Source: Bifidobacteriaceae bacterium (GTDB lineage Bacteria > Actinomycetota > Actinomycetes > Actinomycetales > WQXJ01). Taken from it: 5,805 nucleotides of DNA. Numbering within the stretch: the stretch's first letter is position 1; every line of letters begins with the position of its first letter. Below, piece by piece: positions 5,501-5,805 of this stretch. Below the pieces are notes generated by a model, which did not search any database, was not told the DNA's origin, and saw only the letters and a list, made by a program, of their open reading frames with translations. A program made the position numbers and the translations under genes. Location of the stretch: positions 1-5,805 of the forward strand of contig JAISCU010000208.1 in assembly GCA_031265345.1 (NCBI GenBank), read 5' to 3'.

Positions 5501-5556
5501 GTGACCAAACCAGTGCCAACATGGCGTGAGGAACCTGTTGGCATGCCTTTGGTAAC
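5501..5556. repeat. Hairpin repeat, copy 1 (complete outer arms)
   Basis: The inner stem TGCCAACA (5514-5521) with TGTTGGCA (5536-5543) encloses a 14-base loop. Outer arms ACCAAA (5504-5509) and TTTGGT (5548-5553) add a second stem beyond a small internal loop. GT/AC at the very ends (5501-5502, 5555-5556) pair past one mismatch. Compensated outer and inner arms make this the better preserved copy. It starts 48 bases after the vapC stop. Confidence 0.75.
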
Positions 5557-5639
5557 GTCGGCTGGTTCGACACTGACGCGACCAAGCCTGCCACCTGCGG
5601 CGATGCGCGAGGATGAGTGAACGGCATCGGCGACCCGAT

Positions 5640-5688
5640 ACCAAACCCGTGCCAACATGACCCGAAGAGCCTGTTGGCACGCCCTTGC
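5640..5688. repeat. Hairpin repeat, copy 2 (outer arm lost)
   Basis: This matches copy 1 (5504-5552) without gaps at a constant offset of 136 bases. The inner stem is longer and perfect, CGTGCCAACA (5648-5657) with TGTTGGCACG (5672-5681), again around a 14-base loop. The left outer arm ACCAAAC is kept, but the right partner has changed, so the outer stem cannot form. The two loops agree at about nine of 14 positions. Confidence 0.75.
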
Positions 5689-5789
5689 GCACCCGCGCCG
5701 CATGTGCCGTCTCCGGCTTCCCAGGCCCCCTGGCATCCCGCCAGGCGGACGATCCGCCGCCCTCGCCGCGAACATTCCCGATCCCTGCC

Positions 5790-5805
5790 TAACCTCGAAG
5801 CCATG
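5790..5805 (+). promoter_or_regulatory. Probable leaderless start of the next gene at the window edge
   Basis: TAACCT (5790-5795) fits the TAnnnT -10 pattern and is followed by seven bases and the ATG at 5803-5805, the same spacing as at vapB. No ribosome binding site is present and no clear -35 is seen. Only the start codon lies within the window, so the product is unknown. Confidence 0.4.

Larger units (their letters stand above)
5454..5802. other. Non-coding region after vapC with two hairpin repeats
   Basis: About 350 bases hold no supported gene. Open frames on the minus strand cross the repeats but lack starts with ribosome binding sites and give no recognisable protein. The main content is the pair of 14-base-loop hairpins at 5501-5556 and 5640-5688; the first could also help end the vapBC transcript. 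Bases 5557-5635 and 5690-5785 show nothing I can name. Confidence 0.65.

Noticed and set aside
5157..5804. Minus-strand open frames opposite vapC and across the final repeats
   Set aside because: They run antisense to a motif-complete PIN toxin and through non-coding hairpin repeats, with no start signals or recognisable product.

Overview
The window looks like the chromosome of a high-GC Gram-positive bacterium (Actinomycetota). Coding regions have strongly GC-biased third codon positions. Several genes appear leaderless, with a TAnnnT-type -10 hexamer 6 or 7 bases before the ATG. The VapBC pair is of a type common in actinomycetes. A propionic or other mixed-acid fermenting member would fit the class I CoA-transferase, but the sequence alone does not prove the family.

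Layout from left to right. Bases 1-286 hold no gene I can support: three 16-base tandem repeats, a possible decayed hairpin repeat, and short coding-like patches at the edge. Bases 287-2065 (minus strand) encode one 592-residue protein fusing a winged-helix domain, a LicC-type nucleotidyltransferase and a LicA-type choline kinase. This would be a one-polypeptide route from choline to CDP-choline. Bases 2066-2745 are a 680-base divergent intergenic region with a tandem array of 104-base units; each of its three units carries a hairpin with a 14-base loop. Bases 2746-4254 (plus) encode a 502-residue CoA-transferase of the acetyl-CoA hydrolase / succinyl-CoA:acetate CoA-transferase family, followed by a strong GC-rich terminator hairpin. 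Bases 4255-4492 carry a perfect-to-near-perfect 9-base tandem repeat and two further hairpins. A 76-residue small membrane protein of unknown function follows (4493-4723). Next is a compact leaderless vapBC toxin-antitoxin operon (4831-5453) whose operator overlaps its own -10. The last 350 bases are non-coding and hold two copies, 136 bases apart, of a second hairpin repeat family, also with 14-base loops. The window stops on an ATG with a leaderless-type -10 in front of it, probably the start of the next gene.

The genes do not form one pathway: a phosphocholine-activation enzyme, a central-metabolism CoA-transferase and a toxin-antitoxin module sit side by side. The most unusual material is between the genes. 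Two families of imperfect palindromic repeats share the same geometry (8-10 bp stem, 14-base loop) and fill the larger gaps. They look like REP-like or small mobile palindromic elements and are the best candidates for something not yet described.
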